Positions 33,499 to 43,121 are shown, counted from the first letter of the stretch. The stretch is DNA of 64,000 nucleotides from Fibrisoma montanum (GCF_003583365.1 NZ_QXED01000010.1:171726-235725); one strand, 5' to 3'. Made by a program: numbers and translations. Notes: a model not told the origin generated them from the letters alone.

Positions 33499-36400
33499 TT
33501 AGAATCGTACGTTCAGGTTGAATCCAATGCTGCGCGTGGTCGGCAAACCCGTCGACTCCAGACCAACCAGGTTGTCGGAGCTAAAGCCGAATGACTCAGG
33601 ATCGATATTGGGCACCCACTTTTTCAGGATGGCTACGTTGTTTGCCACAGCGTTCAGCCGCACGCCCTTAATGAACAGGGATTTAGGCAGGAACTTGGTA
33701 AAGTCGTAGCCAAGCGTAACCTGACGCAGCTTCCAGAAACCGGCATCATACACCACCTGCTCACCCAGGCTTTTCGAACGACCTACCGAATAGTAGTCCT
33801 GTACGGTAGCACGAACAGCATTTGGTTCACCTCGCTCGTTCACGCCAACGCCCACCATGCGGTTGTCCGGATCGCCCCGGCCAACCAGCGTTTCCTTCTG
33901 AAGACCGTGGCGGAACAGGTTCAGGTTCGTGCCCGACAGCATCTTACCCCCCAGTTTGAAGTCAATCAGGAACGACAAGCTGATACCGCGGTAGTTGAAG
34001 CTGTTGGTAATACCACCAACGTATTTCGGCAGGGCCGATCCGAATGAAATCGGCGTTGCCGTACGGTTAGGCAAGCCGTCGTTGCCGTGAATAATCCGGC
34101 CCTGGGCATCGCGTGCGTATCCGAAGCTGTATAGCTGACCCAGCGGCTGACCCACCACCTGGCGAAGGTCGCCGATGAATATGCCGTTACCAACGATGAT
34201 CTGCTCCGGCTGACCGTCTTTGTTATAATCCTTCTCCGGCGATCCGTCGTCGTCGGTCAGGAGCTTCAGCAGCTTGGTTTCGTTATATGAACCGTTGAAC
34301 GTTACGTCCCAGGAGAAATCTTTGGTCCGGACGGGGGCAAAGCTTAACAACAATTCAACACCCCGGTTACGGCTCTGACCGCTGTTAATCAACGTATTGG
34401 TGTAACCCGATGCGTCCGACGACTGGGCTGCTACGATCTGGTCGCTCGTAATCTTGTTGTAATACGTCAGGTCAACGCCGAACCGGTTATTAAACAGCTT
34501 CAACTCCAGACCTACTTCTGCTTCGGCCGTACGGCTCGGTTTCAGTGTAGCACTCGGCACGGTGTTCGACGTAATGAAACCAACGGGTTGTCCCTGCCCG
34601 GCGGGGTTCGGGAACAGGTTGGCCGCTACGGCGTAGAACAGGTTGTTCGAATACGGAGCTACGTCGCCGTCGCTACCTACCTCAGCATAAGCCGCGCGAA
34701 GCTTACCAAAGTTTACCCAGGCCGGCAGGGTGTTGAACGCCTGCGAAAACACGAAGCTACCCGTGACTGAAGGGTATAGGATGCTGCGGTTGCCCGGTGC
34801 CAGGGTTGAGAACCAGTCGTTACGGGCCGTGGCGTTGATGTACAGGTAGTCGTTGTACGAAAATTCGGCGGCTGCATACAGGGAGTTCACCTTCCGTTCG
34901 CTCAGGCCAAAAGTAGGATCTTTCACCCGGCCGTTCTGGGGGACGTACAGATCCCGCACGATGAAGTCCGTCACTTGCACGCTGTTCAGGTCGCTCCGCC
35001 GATATAGTTGGTTACCGCCGGCGTTGATGTTAACCCCGAACTTACCGAACTGGCGGTTGGCACCAATCAGGAAGTCAGCGTTGATCTCACGGAACCGACG
35101 AGCCTCCTGAACGTAAGCCCCGTTGACGAAACCGGCCGGAGCTGCTGCCAGCGACGCCTGACCAGTCGGGAAGTTATAGTCCTGATCCCGCGACCAGAAG
35201 TCCTGACCAACGCGGCCTTGCAGGTACAGCCAATCCGTGAAATTATACCGCGCCGTCAGGTTGCCGAACAGGCGGTCCCGGCGGATGTTTTCGAACTTGT
35301 TGTTCAGGACAAAGTAAGGATTGGTACGGTTCATGAACCGCGAGTACACGAACTCGTTGCCGGTAGCGGGGTTGATCTGATTGGCTTCCAGCAGGTCGAG
35401 CGGCATAGAGTTTGCCAGGGTATAAATTACCGTGGGCGTACTGTTGTCCTGCTGCGCAATCTGGGGCGGGTTTTTGTTGTACTCGTTCGAGTAGTTCATA
35501 GACCCCGTCACGCTCAGTTTTGGCGACAGGTTGTAGCTGAAACCGAGGTTGATCGTTTTCCGGTTGTAGGTGTTGTTGCGGGTAATGCCTTTGTTATCGG
35601 TATTGGACACCGACAGATTAAAACCGCCCTTCTCCCCACCCGACGAAACCGATACGGAGTTGGTCCAGGTTGACCCGGTCCGGTAGAATTTACGAATCCG
35701 GTCATAAACGGGCTGGTACGGCACCGTTACCCCGCCAAAGAGCACCTGCGTCTGTCCGGCGAACCGCTCACCAAAACTCCACACGCCCGAAGTCGGGTTA
35801 GGAGCGGTAGGCCGAACGCCGTACTCGCCCTGCCCGTATTCATACTGAAAATCGGTGAAATCCAGCGGCTGATCGGTCGTGAAGTTTGTATTGTAGATCA
35901 CCCCGATCCCCTGCCCGGCGGCCCGGGTCCGCGTCGTAATCAGGATAGCACCGTCCTTCGCGCGTGATCCGTACAGGGCCGCGGCCGTACCGCCTTTCAG
36001 AACGGTCATCTGCTCAATATCGTCGGGGTTGATCGACGACAGACCATCGCCCCCGTCGGAGTAGTTCCGGTCGCGGTTACCAATGGAATTGTCGCCCCCC
36101 GTGTTCCCGTTGTTCTGGCCAAAGTTCGTGTTGTCGATGGGTACGCCATTGACGACAATGAGCGGGTTGTTCTGCCCCGAGAACGACGACTGCCCCCGAA
36201 TCCGGATTTTACTGGTACCGGCGGCTCCCGTACCCAGACTGGAGATGTTTACCCCGGCAATTTTCCCCTGCAGGGCATTAACGAAGTTCACCGTCCGGTT
36301 GGTCGTAATCTGTTCGGGATTGACCGTAGCCGTGGCATACCCCAGGGTTTTGGCTTCTTTCTTGATACCCAGGGCCGTCACGACGACTTCGCTCAGGGCT

Positions 36401-36726
36401 TGTTCAGATTGTTGTAAGGTTACGGTAAGCGTGGCCCGGTTACCCACTTCCACCTCCTGCCCAACGAAACCAATGGCGCTGAAGATTAGGGTTGCATTCG
36501 CCGGGACATTCAGGGTAAAGTTACCGGAGGCATCGGTAGTGGTACCGGTTTGGGTGTTTTTAAGCAGGATGTTAACACCCGGAATCGCCTGCTGATCGGC
36601 ACTCGACACAACGCGTCCGGTCACGCGCCGGTCCTGAGCGTAGCTCGTTGCCGACAATGCCAGCACTGCCCAGAGCAACAGGGTCAGTACACGGCCTTGT
36701 TTTGAAATAAAGTAGTGTTGCATCAT
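33499..36726 (-). CDS. SusC/RagA-like TonB-dependent outer-membrane receptor
   Basis: A 1075-residue TonB-dependent transporter. The signal sequence LTLLLWAVLALSATSYAQ is followed by a CarboxypepD_reg-like domain (VTGRVVSSADQQAIPGVNIL), the plug with GTSKIRIRGQSSFSGQNNPL and PLIVVNGVPIDN, then a 22-strand barrel that ends in an aromatic Phe (GFNLNVRF). It imports large nutrients with SusD as the lid. The ATG at 36726 or 36723 is the start. A candidate promoter box lies at 36789-36796. No anti-sigma regulator lies next to it. Confidence 0.95.
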   Translation of the reverse strand: MMQHYFISKQGRVLTLLLWAVLALSATSYAQDRRVTGRVVSSADQQAIPGVNILLKNTQTGTTTDASGNFTLNVPANATLIFSAIGFVGQEVEVGNRATLTVTLQQSEQALSEVVVTALGIKKEAKTLGYATATVNPEQITTNRTVNFVNALQGKIAGVNISSLGTGAAGTSKIRIRGQSSFSGQNNPLIVVNGVPIDNTNFGQNNGNTGGDNSIGNRDRNYSDGGDGLSSINPDDIEQMTVLKGGTAAALYGSRAKDGAILITTRTRAAGQGIGVIYNTNFTTDQPLDFTDFQYEYGQGEYGVRPTAPNPTSGVWSFGERFAGQTQVLFGGVTVPYQPVYDRIRKFYRTGSTWTNSVSVSSGGEKGGFNLSVSNTDNKGITRNNTYNRKTINLGFSYNLSPKLSVTGSMNYSNEYNKNPPQIAQQDNSTPTVIYTLANSMPLDLLEANQINPATGNEFVYSRFMNRTNPYFVLNNKFENIRRDRLFGNLTARYNFTDWLYLQGRVGQDFWSRDQDYNFPTGQASLAAAPAGFVNGAYVQEARRFREINADFLIGANRQFGKFGVNINAGGNQLYRRSDLNSVQVTDFIVRDLYVPQNGRVKDPTFGLSERKVNSLYAAAEFSYNDYLYINATARNDWFSTLAPGNRSILYPSVTGSFVFSQAFNTLPAWVNFGKLRAAYAEVGSDGDVAPYSNNLFYAVAANLFPNPAGQGQPVGFITSNTVPSATLKPSRTAEAEVGLELKLFNNRFGVDLTYYNKITSDQIVAAQSSDASGYTNTLINSGQSRNRGVELLLSFAPVRTKDFSWDVTFNGSYNETKLLKLLTDDDGSPEKDYNKDGQPEQIIVGNGIFIGDLRQVVGQPLGQLYSFGYARDAQGRIIHGNDGLPNRTATPISFGSALPKYVGGITNSFNYRGISLSFLIDFKLGGKMLSGTNLNLFRHGLQKETLVGRGDPDNRMVGVGVNERGEPNAVRATVQDYYSVGRSKSLGEQVVYDAGFWKLRQVTLGYDFTKFLPKSLFIKGVRLNAVANNVAILKKWVPNIDPESFGFSSDNLVGLESTGLPTTRSIGFNLNVRF

Positions 36727-37246
36727 GGGTTTGGAACATGAAGAATTAATCAAATAAGGCAATTTTATCTGTTTTTTTTACCAGAAATCAAACCTACTTA
36801 AAATTTACTGTAAAATCACATCAAGATTGTTAAATCTTTTAGCGAATATTTTATAAAATAATTTAGAAATACCCCTGACAGTCAATGATCTATATTTTAA
36901 AACGAGCACTTATTCTCTACCGGTCCTCCTTTGTACGTCGTGAGTGTATAGTAGTCAGTTATGTCAAAAAAGGCTCAACTAACTCGGATTTTGTAAGCGG
37001 CTAATTCGGATTTCTAAACATTTTTGTACTGTTTTGGCAATCCTGATGGTCATCCGGTCCGTATATATGAGGTGCCGAACCACCTTGTTCCGGCCGGACC
37101 AGCCTCTTATTTAAGAATGTAATGCATGGTATCATCCAGGTTCTGTTGCGAACAAAAAATGTAGATTGTGCTTGTGTCGAGAAAACCTTTCTCTTTACTT
37201 TCCACTGCAATCTTCAGAACCCATAACCGCGCCACCGTTTGTATCT
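36727..37246. other. Divergent intergenic region, 520 bases
   Basis: AT-rich in the first 200 bases and mixed thereafter. It holds the candidate susC promoter at 36789-36796 and the perfect palindrome TCCGGCCGGA at 37089-37098. No sigma-54 (TGGCAC-N5-TTGC) element was found. The divergent sigma-54 regulator starts at 37247. Confidence 0.5.
36789..36796 (-). promoter_or_regulatory. Candidate -7 box of the susC promoter
   Basis: On the minus strand the sequence reads TAGGTTTG, matching the Bacteroidota -7 consensus TAnnTTTG. It lies 63 bases before the susC ATG. No matching TTG box is found at the expected distance, so only the -7 element is called. Confidence 0.4.
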
Positions 37247-38398
37247 ATGGCCAAACTAATAATCGTTGACGACGAGAAGAGTATCCGGGCTGCCCTCCGC
37301 GACATTTTAGAGTATGAAGGCTACGAAGTCGACGAAGCTAAAGATGGCGAAGAAGGCCTGGACATGATTCTTAAGTCCAGCTACGATGTTGCGCTCTGCG
37401 ACATCAAAATGCCCAAAATGGACGGCCTCGAACTGCTGCTCAAATCCAGTCAGGCCGAAAAAGGAACCCAGTTTGTGATGATCTCAGCTTTCGGCAACGT
37501 AGAGAACGCCGTCGAAGCCACCAAACGCGGTGCTTTTGACTTCATCACCAAGCCGCCCGATCTGAACCGCCTGCTCGTTACGGTCCGCAACGCCATCGAG
37601 CGGTCGAAACTGGTGCAGGAAACCAAGACCCTCAAACGGCGTATCTACAAGCTCAACGAGATTGTTGGTGATTCTGAGCCGATTCGCAAGGTTAAGGAAA
37701 CCATCAACCGGGTGGCCGCTACCGAAGCCCGCGTACTGATCACCGGCCCGAACGGCTCCGGTAAGGAGATGGTTGCCAAGCAGATTCACGAAAAAGGCAA
37801 CCGGGCCACCATGCCCCTGATCGAAGTAAACTGCGCGGCCATTCCCGGCGAGCTGATCGAAAGCGAACTGTTTGGTCACGAGAAAGGGGCATTCACGGGT
37901 GCCCATGCCCGGCGGGTGGGCAAATTCGAACAGGCCGACGGCGGTACGCTGTTCCTCGACGAGATCGGCGACATGAGCCTGTCGGCTCAGGCCAAGGTGC
38001 TGCGGGCCTTGCAGGAAAGTAAAATCACGCGGGTTGGGGGCGACAAGGAAATTAAGGTCAACGTCCGGGTGATTGCGGCTACGAACAAAGACCTGCGCCA
38101 GGAGATTGTCAACGGCAACTTCCGCGAAGACCTGTTCCACCGCCTGAGTGTTATTCCCATTCACGTGCCGGCGTTGGCTGAGCGTCGCTCCGACATTCCG
38201 CTGCTGGCCGACAAATTCCTGCAGGACATCGCGAACGAATATGGCTCCCCGGCCAAAGACATTGACTCCGCCGGTATGGCTTACCTGCAATCGCTGCCCT
38301 GGACGGGTAACGTCCGCGAGCTACGCAACGTCGTCGAACGCCTGGTAATCATGTGTGGCGACGTCATCACGGTCGATGATGTGAAGTTGTATGCTTAA
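37247..38398 (+). CDS. NtrC-like sigma-54 activator lacking a DNA-binding domain
   Basis: A 383-residue response regulator. Receiver residues about 1-118, with the phospho-acceptor Asp in [14 protein letters not shown] and the Lys in [11 protein letters not shown]+ domain about residues 140-383 with Walker A GPNGSGKE, the sigma-54-contacting loop GAFTGA and Walker [12 protein letters not shown]. The protein ends at VDDVKLYA directly after the AAA+ lid, without the usual Fis-type helix-turn-helix. Such DNA-free activators occur in Bacteroidota. ATG at 37247 is chosen; the longer frame is not conserved. The nearest histidine kinase is at 40219, but pairing is unproven. Confidence 0.9.
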   Translation: MAKLIIVDDEKSIRAALRDILEYEGYEVDEAKDGEEGLDMILKSSYDVALCDIKMPKMDGLELLLKSSQAEKGTQFVMISAFGNVENAVEATKRGAFDFITKPPDLNRLLVTVRNAIERSKLVQETKTLKRRIYKLNEIVGDSEPIRKVKETINRVAATEARVLITGPNGSGKEMVAKQIHEKGNRATMPLIEVNCAAIPGELIESELFGHEKGAFTGAHARRVGKFEQADGGTLFLDEIGDMSLSAQAKVLRALQESKITRVGGDKEIKVNVRVIAATNKDLRQEIVNGNFREDLFHRLSVIPIHVPALAERRSDIPLLADKFLQDIANEYGSPAKDIDSAGMAYLQSLPWTGNVRELRNVVERLVIMCGDVITVDDVKLYA

Positions 38399-38400
38399 TA

Positions 38401-38546
38401 GGGGGAGAAAGGAGGAAAGGGAGGAAGGGGAGGAAAGGAAGAAGGGGGTGGAAAGGATTGTTACGTATGCTATCCCTTCCTCCCCTCCTCCTTTACTCCT
38501 TTCCTCCCTTTACCCCTTCCTTCCCCCTCCTCCCTTTCCTCCCCTC
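38401..38546. repeat. Polypurine / polypyrimidine palindrome
   Basis: A purine-only run (38401-38447, extended with few exceptions to 38457) followed, after a 15-base spacer, by a pyrimidine run (38473-38546). The words GGAGGAAAGGGAGGAAGGGG and their reverse complement recur. It fills the entire gap between the stop codons of the sigma-54 regulator and of the converging LuxE-like gene. It could form a hairpin or triplex. Confidence 0.8.
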
Positions 38547-38548
38547 AT

Positions 38549-39625
38549 TTATACCACCAGCAAATTACATCCCCTGATATCGGAGTTGTCGAAGCGGCCG
38601 ATCACGCGGAAGGTGCCTTCCGTGCCGACGTACTGGCCCAGGTCCTGGGTTTCGATGAACGAGCAGGAATCCAGGTTGGCCAGATCGATGACGTTGATGC
38701 CGCCCGTCTGGGTTTGTCGTGCGGCCTGACCAGGCTCAAACAGATGGAACGGATCATTGATGTCGCGTAGCAGCACCCGCAACGTAGCACTCGGCTCAAA
38801 AACCCCCTCCCCTTTCGAATAGGCCTGCGACAACAGTTCGGTCATACCGTATTCTGAGTGGACAGCCGGAACGCCCAGCCGACCGGTCAAAATCTGATGG
38901 ACTTCCTCGCGGAGGAGTTCCTGTCGGCGTCCTTTCATCCCGCCTGTTTCCATCACTACCAGTTTTTCGACTACATCGGTCGGCAACGAAACGGCGGCAG
39001 TTGATTCGGCCCAGTCGAGCAGCGCAAACGTAACACCGATCAGCAGCACCTTACGCCCATCAGACGACGTCCGTAACTGGTGCAGCCGCTCGGTTAACTC
39101 TCCCACGTTATGGAGATAAAATCCCGATTGCCCGGAACCCGTTTTGGCCATAAATTGCTGAACCATATACACCAGCGACGAGTTATTTCGTTCAAGGTAA
39201 GACGGCAGCAGAGCTAATAAGTGAAAGTTGGTGAGCGGGCCGTATGTTTGCTCAAAAATGCGGGTGCTGACCGCATCGTACAGAGCCGCATCAGGAACGT
39301 AGTGCCGACTGGTCTGCGCACCGGTCGTGCCACTGCTGGCGAAGATCAAGGCCGTATCGGGTGGCGTTTCGAAACCGGTCAATACGGTATGGCGCTTGAA
39401 AAAGCCGATGGGCATAAACGGTATCCGCGACAGGGCCGTCACTTGCCCGGGCTGAACGCGCAGGTGGCGCAGATACGCGGCATAGACCGGATTATGAGCC
39501 GCCTGGTATCGAAACACGGCCAGAGCCAGCGAATCAAAGTCGGTCGCGGTGGTGTGCAGAATACGCGTCCGAAGCGTTTGCCGCTGGGCAGCTGCTTCGG
39601 CGGAGAGAAACAGAGAATCAGACAA
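38549..39625 (-). CDS. LuxE/PaaK-like acyl-protein synthetase (adenylating enzyme)
   Basis: A 358-residue protein of the LuxE/acyl-protein synthetase family. The adenylation signature FASSGTTGAQTSRHYV is near residue 90, followed by EYGMTELLSQAYS (A5-type motif) near residue 240. The family activates carboxylic acids with ATP. No luxC or luxD gene is present, so bioluminescence is not implied; in Bacteroidota, such enzymes occur next to polyketide-like or aldehyde-forming genes. It is divergent from the lipoprotein gene at 39665, with only a 39-base gap. Confidence 0.85.
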   Translation of the reverse strand: MSDSLFLSAEAAAQRQTLRTRILHTTATDFDSLALAVFRYQAAHNPVYAAYLRHLRVQPGQVTALSRIPFMPIGFFKRHTVLTGFETPPDTALIFASSGTTGAQTSRHYVPDAALYDAVSTRIFEQTYGPLTNFHLLALLPSYLERNNSSLVYMVQQFMAKTGSGQSGFYLHNVGELTERLHQLRTSSDGRKVLLIGVTFALLDWAESTAAVSLPTDVVEKLVVMETGGMKGRRQELLREEVHQILTGRLGVPAVHSEYGMTELLSQAYSKGEGVFEPSATLRVLLRDINDPFHLFEPGQAARQTQTGGINVIDLANLDSCSFIETQDLGQYVGTEGTFRVIGRFDNSDIRGCNLLVV

Positions 39626-39664
39626 TTGTAAAACAGCTTTTTATTGCGTTACCGATACAACAGT

Positions 39665-40213
39665 ATGCAACGGCGACAAATTCACCAGGGCCTCTTCATA
39701 ATTGGGTTAGCCTTATCGCTGACGGCCTGCTTCAACGAGCCGGACTTTCCGAACTCCCCTGAAATTGAGTTTAAAGGTATTGATCCGCCATTTTTTATTC
39801 CGGGTGGAACGGGTATCGGTCAGGCTCCCCGCGACTCGCTTATTGTGACCATCGGGTTTAAGGACGGTGACGGTGACCTCGGCGATAACATTCCGCTTGA
39901 TAGTGCCACGCAGAATCGTTATCTGCGGAATGGCGGCTGGGGCAATTACCGGATTCGTACGTTTAAGGTGGTCAGAGGGCAGGAAGAGGAAGTCCAGCTT
40001 ACCGAAAACAATTTTCTGGTTTTTCCGCGTCTAACCCGCGAAGGACAGAAAGGCCCGATTGAAGGTACACTGGAATTTCGCCAGATCTATTTCTACACCC
40101 CATTTTCCAGAAAATACCCCATCAAATTCCGTATTCAGATTCGTGACCGGGCGCTCAATGTCAGCAACGAAATCGAAACGGACACCGTCAGCGTTCCGCT
40201 GCTGGAGCAATAA
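39665..40213 (+). CDS. Lipoprotein with a DGDGDLGDN loop
   Basis: A 182-residue protein. The signal IHQGLFIIGLALSLTACFNE carries a lipobox Cys. After it lies a beta-rich domain with FKDGDGDLGDNIPLD, a Ca-binding-loop-like stretch found in many Bacteroidota surface lipoproteins of the SusE/SusF or cadherin-like type. No specific family was recognised. ATG at 39665 is chosen so that the signal is complete; a TTG at 39644 is possible. It ends only 5 bases before the histidine kinase stop codon on the other strand. Confidence 0.75.
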   Translation: MQRRQIHQGLFIIGLALSLTACFNEPDFPNSPEIEFKGIDPPFFIPGGTGIGQAPRDSLIVTIGFKDGDGDLGDNIPLDSATQNRYLRNGGWGNYRIRTFKVVRGQEEEVQLTENNFLVFPRLTREGQKGPIEGTLEFRQIYFYTPFSRKYPIKFRIQIRDRALNVSNEIETDTVSVPLLEQ

Positions 40214-40218
40214 GCGTT

Positions 40219-41457
40219 CTACGTTTTTTCTACCGTCGAAAGCTGTGGTTGCACAGCTTTCGCTGTTTGTTCGGTTTTCAATACGATTCGGAACGTAGTG
40301 CCTTTGCCCACCTCCGAGTGTTTGACGAACAGCTTGCCGTTGTGGTATTCTTCCACAATCCGTTTGGCCAGCGTCAGGCCCAGTCCCCAGCCCCGCTTCT
40401 TCGTGCTGAAGCCGGGCGAGAACACTTTCTGCATGTTCGCTTTTGAGATACCTTTTCCCGTATCGGTAATGTCGATCCCTATTTCTTGGTGTGGCAGCGC
40501 CAGCATATTGATTCGCAGCGCCCCAACACCCCCCATCGCGTCGACGGCATTCTTGCAGATGTTCTCAATCACCCACTCAAACAGCAGTTTGTTGATCTTT
40601 GCGGTCTGTCCGGCCGGCAACTGACTGGTCACGGTCATGTTCACCTTGGTTGAGATACGTTTGGCCAGGTAATCCGTAAACTGGAATACCACCTCGCTGA
40701 GGTTTTCTTCCTTCAGGGTAGGAATAGACCCGATGCTGGAGAAACGGGCCGTAATGGTTTCCAGCCGCCGGACGTCCTTTTCCAGTTCGTCGGTAATGCT
40801 CTCGTCGTACTGCTGTGGATCCGCGCGCATGTACTCGACCCAGGCCATCAGCGACGACATGGGCGTACCGAGCTGGTGCGCCGTTTCCTTGGCCAGTCCC
40901 ACCCAGACGCGGTTCTGCTCCGCTCTCCGCGACGAGCTGAACGCCAGATAAGCTAATACGCCAAGCACGCCAAGAATAATCAGCAATACGTATGGAAAGT
41001 ACTTCAGTTGCCGCAGCAACGATGAGTTGGTGTAATACACAAGGCCTCGCCGACCATCGCCAATCTCAACGACGATCGGAACATGGCTTTCTCGCATTTC
41101 AGCTATCTCACGGCGCAAAAATTGTTGCTGTTCCTCAAATGTACCCGGCGGCAGGTCAACATTCCGCCGGCTGGAAATATTACCGTCGGGATCTACGTAA
41201 ATGGCAGGTACTGAATGATTAACTGCTAGGATCTCGTTCGTAACGAATGTTATGTCACCCGAGTTATTATGAGACGGATCGACGAGATAGGATATAGCTT
41301 TGGCTTGTAGCTGGACGTACCGCTCTTCGCGTTCCTCCAGCCGGTTAATGAGCCGGTTGGTGTACAGCAGCGTTGCCGTTCCGACCAGCAGCATATTCAG
41401 CGCAACGATGATTTTCAGAACGTTGTTCTGGCTGTATATATCAAATGACTTAAGCAT
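40219..41457 (-). CDS. Membrane sensor histidine kinase
   Basis: A 412-residue kinase with a membrane helix at residues 15-35, a sensor region of about 130 residues, a second helix around 150-170 and then the catalytic part. The phospho-accepting His is in LAKETAHQLGTPMSSL, and the ATPase domain shows WVIENICKNAVDAMGGVG, DTGKGISKANM and KRGWGLGLTLAKRIVEEYH. No PAS or HAMP domain is obvious. The nearest response regulator is the NtrC-like protein at 37247, so they may form a pair. It is divergent from hemA. Confidence 0.9.
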   Translation of the reverse strand: MLKSFDIYSQNNVLKIIVALNMLLVGTATLLYTNRLINRLEEREERYVQLQAKAISYLVDPSHNNSGDITFVTNEILAVNHSVPAIYVDPDGNISSRRNVDLPPGTFEEQQQFLRREIAEMRESHVPIVVEIGDGRRGLVYYTNSSLLRQLKYFPYVLLIILGVLGVLAYLAFSSSRRAEQNRVWVGLAKETAHQLGTPMSSLMAWVEYMRADPQQYDESITDELEKDVRRLETITARFSSIGSIPTLKEENLSEVVFQFTDYLAKRISTKVNMTVTSQLPAGQTAKINKLLFEWVIENICKNAVDAMGGVGALRINMLALPHQEIGIDITDTGKGISKANMQKVFSPGFSTKKRGWGLGLTLAKRIVEEYHNGKLFVKHSEVGKGTTFRIVLKTEQTAKAVQPQLSTVEKT

Positions 41458-41633
41458 AAGACGTTGTGCACACTAGCTCGTCGCGGCCACCCCAATGTCG
41501 GTTCAGAACACTTCATCGGGCGGCTTGTTTGTTTCAACTGACAATCTATACGGTTGATAACGAAATAACTAGGCAATTGATAACGAAAAAACGTACTTCA
41601 TGGTGCATTTCAGAACGCACAGCCCATCTGATG

Positions 41634-41654
41634 TGTTCTGTTTGTAATAGAACA
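41634..41654. promoter_or_regulatory. Candidate operator TGTTCT-N9-AGAACA
   Basis: A perfect 6-base inverted repeat with a 9-base spacer, about 90 bases before the putative hemA promoter box. It could bind a dimeric regulator; the identity is unknown. Confidence 0.4.
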
Positions 41655-41740
41655 TAAGTAAGAAAGTGGTTTGTTATTTATACACCTTCTAAATAACCAA
41701 ACCGATTAGACAGAACGTTTCACGTCCAGCGATTGTGCAG

Positions 41741-41748
41741 TAATTTTG
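41741..41748 (+). promoter_or_regulatory. Candidate -7 box of the hemA promoter
   Basis: TAATTTTG matches the Bacteroidota -7 consensus TAnnTTTG. A TTTC at 41718-41721 lies at about the spacing expected for a -33 element. Predicted start of transcription is near 41755, 30 bases before the hemA ATG at 41784. Confidence 0.5.
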
Positions 41749-41783
41749 TGCTGGCTAAAGGTAACTTAGCGTCAGTTGAAAGT

Positions 41784-43073
41784 ATGTTAGACACTTTTAA
41801 ATCAATTAGCTTATCCCACAAGACGGCACCTCTCCGCGTGCGGGAGCTAATTGCATTGAACGAAGAGGAAGCCAAGCGATTAATGCTTCGGCTGCGCGAC
41901 TTTTTCGGGTTGTCCGATCTTCTCGTTATTTCCACCTGTAACCGTACGGAAGTTTATTACGCGTTTGACCAGGACCTGAACACCGATATTGTCCGGCTGC
42001 TGCTGATCGAGAAGGGACTCACCGACACCGACCAGTACCTGCCTTACTTTCAGTTGTTCAGCGCCCACGATGACGCGGTTCGGCACTTATTTGAGGTGTG
42101 TGTCGGGCTGCACTCGCAGGTGGTTGGCGACATGCAGATTCCGAACCAGGTGAAGCAGGCCTACCAGTGGTCGGCGGATCTGGATATGGCCGGGCCGTTT
42201 CTGCACCGGCTGATGCACACGATCTTCTTTACCAATAAACGCGTAGCTCAGGAAACGTCGTTCCGCGACGGAGCCGCTTCGGTTTCCTACGCAGCCGTTG
42301 AGCTGATCGAGGAACTGGTGGGTACCCACCAGAATCCAAACGTACTGGTTATCGGTCTGGGCGAGATTGGCACGGACGTGTGCAAGAACCTGGCCGATCA
42401 TAACCTGAAGAATATTACGCTCTGCAATCGTACCTACGCCAAGGCGGAGGGTATGGCGGCTGAGTACGGTTTCCGGGTTGCGAACTTCGACAACCTGACC
42501 GATGAAATCCGGAAAGCCGACGTGATCATTTCGTCGGTGATGCGCGACGAGCCGCTTATCACGCCTGCGTTGCTGCACGACCTGAACGTACTGACTTACA
42601 AATATTTCATTGATCTGTCGGTGCCACGTAGCGTTGATGCGGCCGTTGAGCAGATCCCGGGCGTGCTGGTCTATAACATCGATCACATCCGGAACCGCGC
42701 CGACGAAGCCCTGAACCAGCGGCTGGCGGCAATTCCGCAGGTCGAAGCGATCATTACGCAGTCACTGCTTGAGTTCGGCGACTGGTCGAAGGAAATGCTC
42801 GTTTCGCCGACGATCAATAAGCTCAAAAATGCGCTGGAGCAGATTCGCCGGGACGAAATTGCCCGCCACATGAAGCACCTGACCACCGAAGAGTCGGAAA
42901 AGATCGACAAGATTACGCGGGGCATTATGCAGAAAATCATCAAACTCCCGGTGCTGCAACTGAAGGCCGCCTGCAAACGCGGTGAAGCCGAAACCCTGAT
43001 CGACGTCCTGAACGATCTGTTCGATCTGGAACGCCAGCCCGCTGCCGATCCGGACCATAAGCGCTCGTACTAA
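41784..43073 (+). CDS. hemA: Glutamyl-tRNA reductase HemA
   Basis: A 429-residue enzyme that reduces glutamyl-tRNA to glutamate-1-semialdehyde, the first committed step of C5 tetrapyrrole synthesis. N-terminal motif SISLSHKTAPLRVREL; catalytic Cys in ISTCNRTEVY; NADPH-binding fold VIGLGEIGTDVCKNLADHN; C-terminal dimerisation helices. ATG at 41784 (MLDTFKSISLSHK) is chosen over 41733, because the family starts there. No other heme gene is adjacent. It may feed the phytochrome heme-oxygenase pathway indirectly. Confidence 0.95.
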   Translation: MLDTFKSISLSHKTAPLRVRELIALNEEEAKRLMLRLRDFFGLSDLLVISTCNRTEVYYAFDQDLNTDIVRLLLIEKGLTDTDQYLPYFQLFSAHDDAVRHLFEVCVGLHSQVVGDMQIPNQVKQAYQWSADLDMAGPFLHRLMHTIFFTNKRVAQETSFRDGAASVSYAAVELIEELVGTHQNPNVLVIGLGEIGTDVCKNLADHNLKNITLCNRTYAKAEGMAAEYGFRVANFDNLTDEIRKADVIISSVMRDEPLITPALLHDLNVLTYKYFIDLSVPRSVDAAVEQIPGVLVYNIDHIRNRADEALNQRLAAIPQVEAIITQSLLEFGDWSKEMLVSPTINKLKNALEQIRRDEIARHMKHLTTEESEKIDKITRGIMQKIIKLPVLQLKAACKRGEAETLIDVLNDLFDLERQPAADPDHKRSY

Positions 43074-43089
43074 ACTATACAGTTTTCAA

Positions 43090-43121
43090 CAAGCCCCAGG
43101 TCAGTGCTGACCTGGGGCTTG
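43090..43121 (+). terminator. Terminator after hemA
   Basis: A perfect 15-base stem CAAGCCCCAGGTCAG / CTGACCTGGGGCTTG with a 2-base loop, 16 bases after the hemA stop codon. No T-run beyond TGCTTTAT. Confidence 0.8.

Larger units (their letters stand above)
41458..41783. other. Divergent intergenic region upstream of hemA, 326 bases
   Basis: Contains two direct repeats TTGATAACGAAA (41554-41565 and 41577-41588; 23-base spacing), a palindrome TGTTCT-N9-AGAACA at 41634-41654, several further AGAAC words, and a candidate hemA promoter at 41741-41748. It serves both the kinase and hemA. Confidence 0.6.

Noticed and set aside
36727..37246. Sigma-54 promoter next to the NtrC-like gene
   Set aside because: No TGGCAC-N5-TTGC element is visible on either strand.
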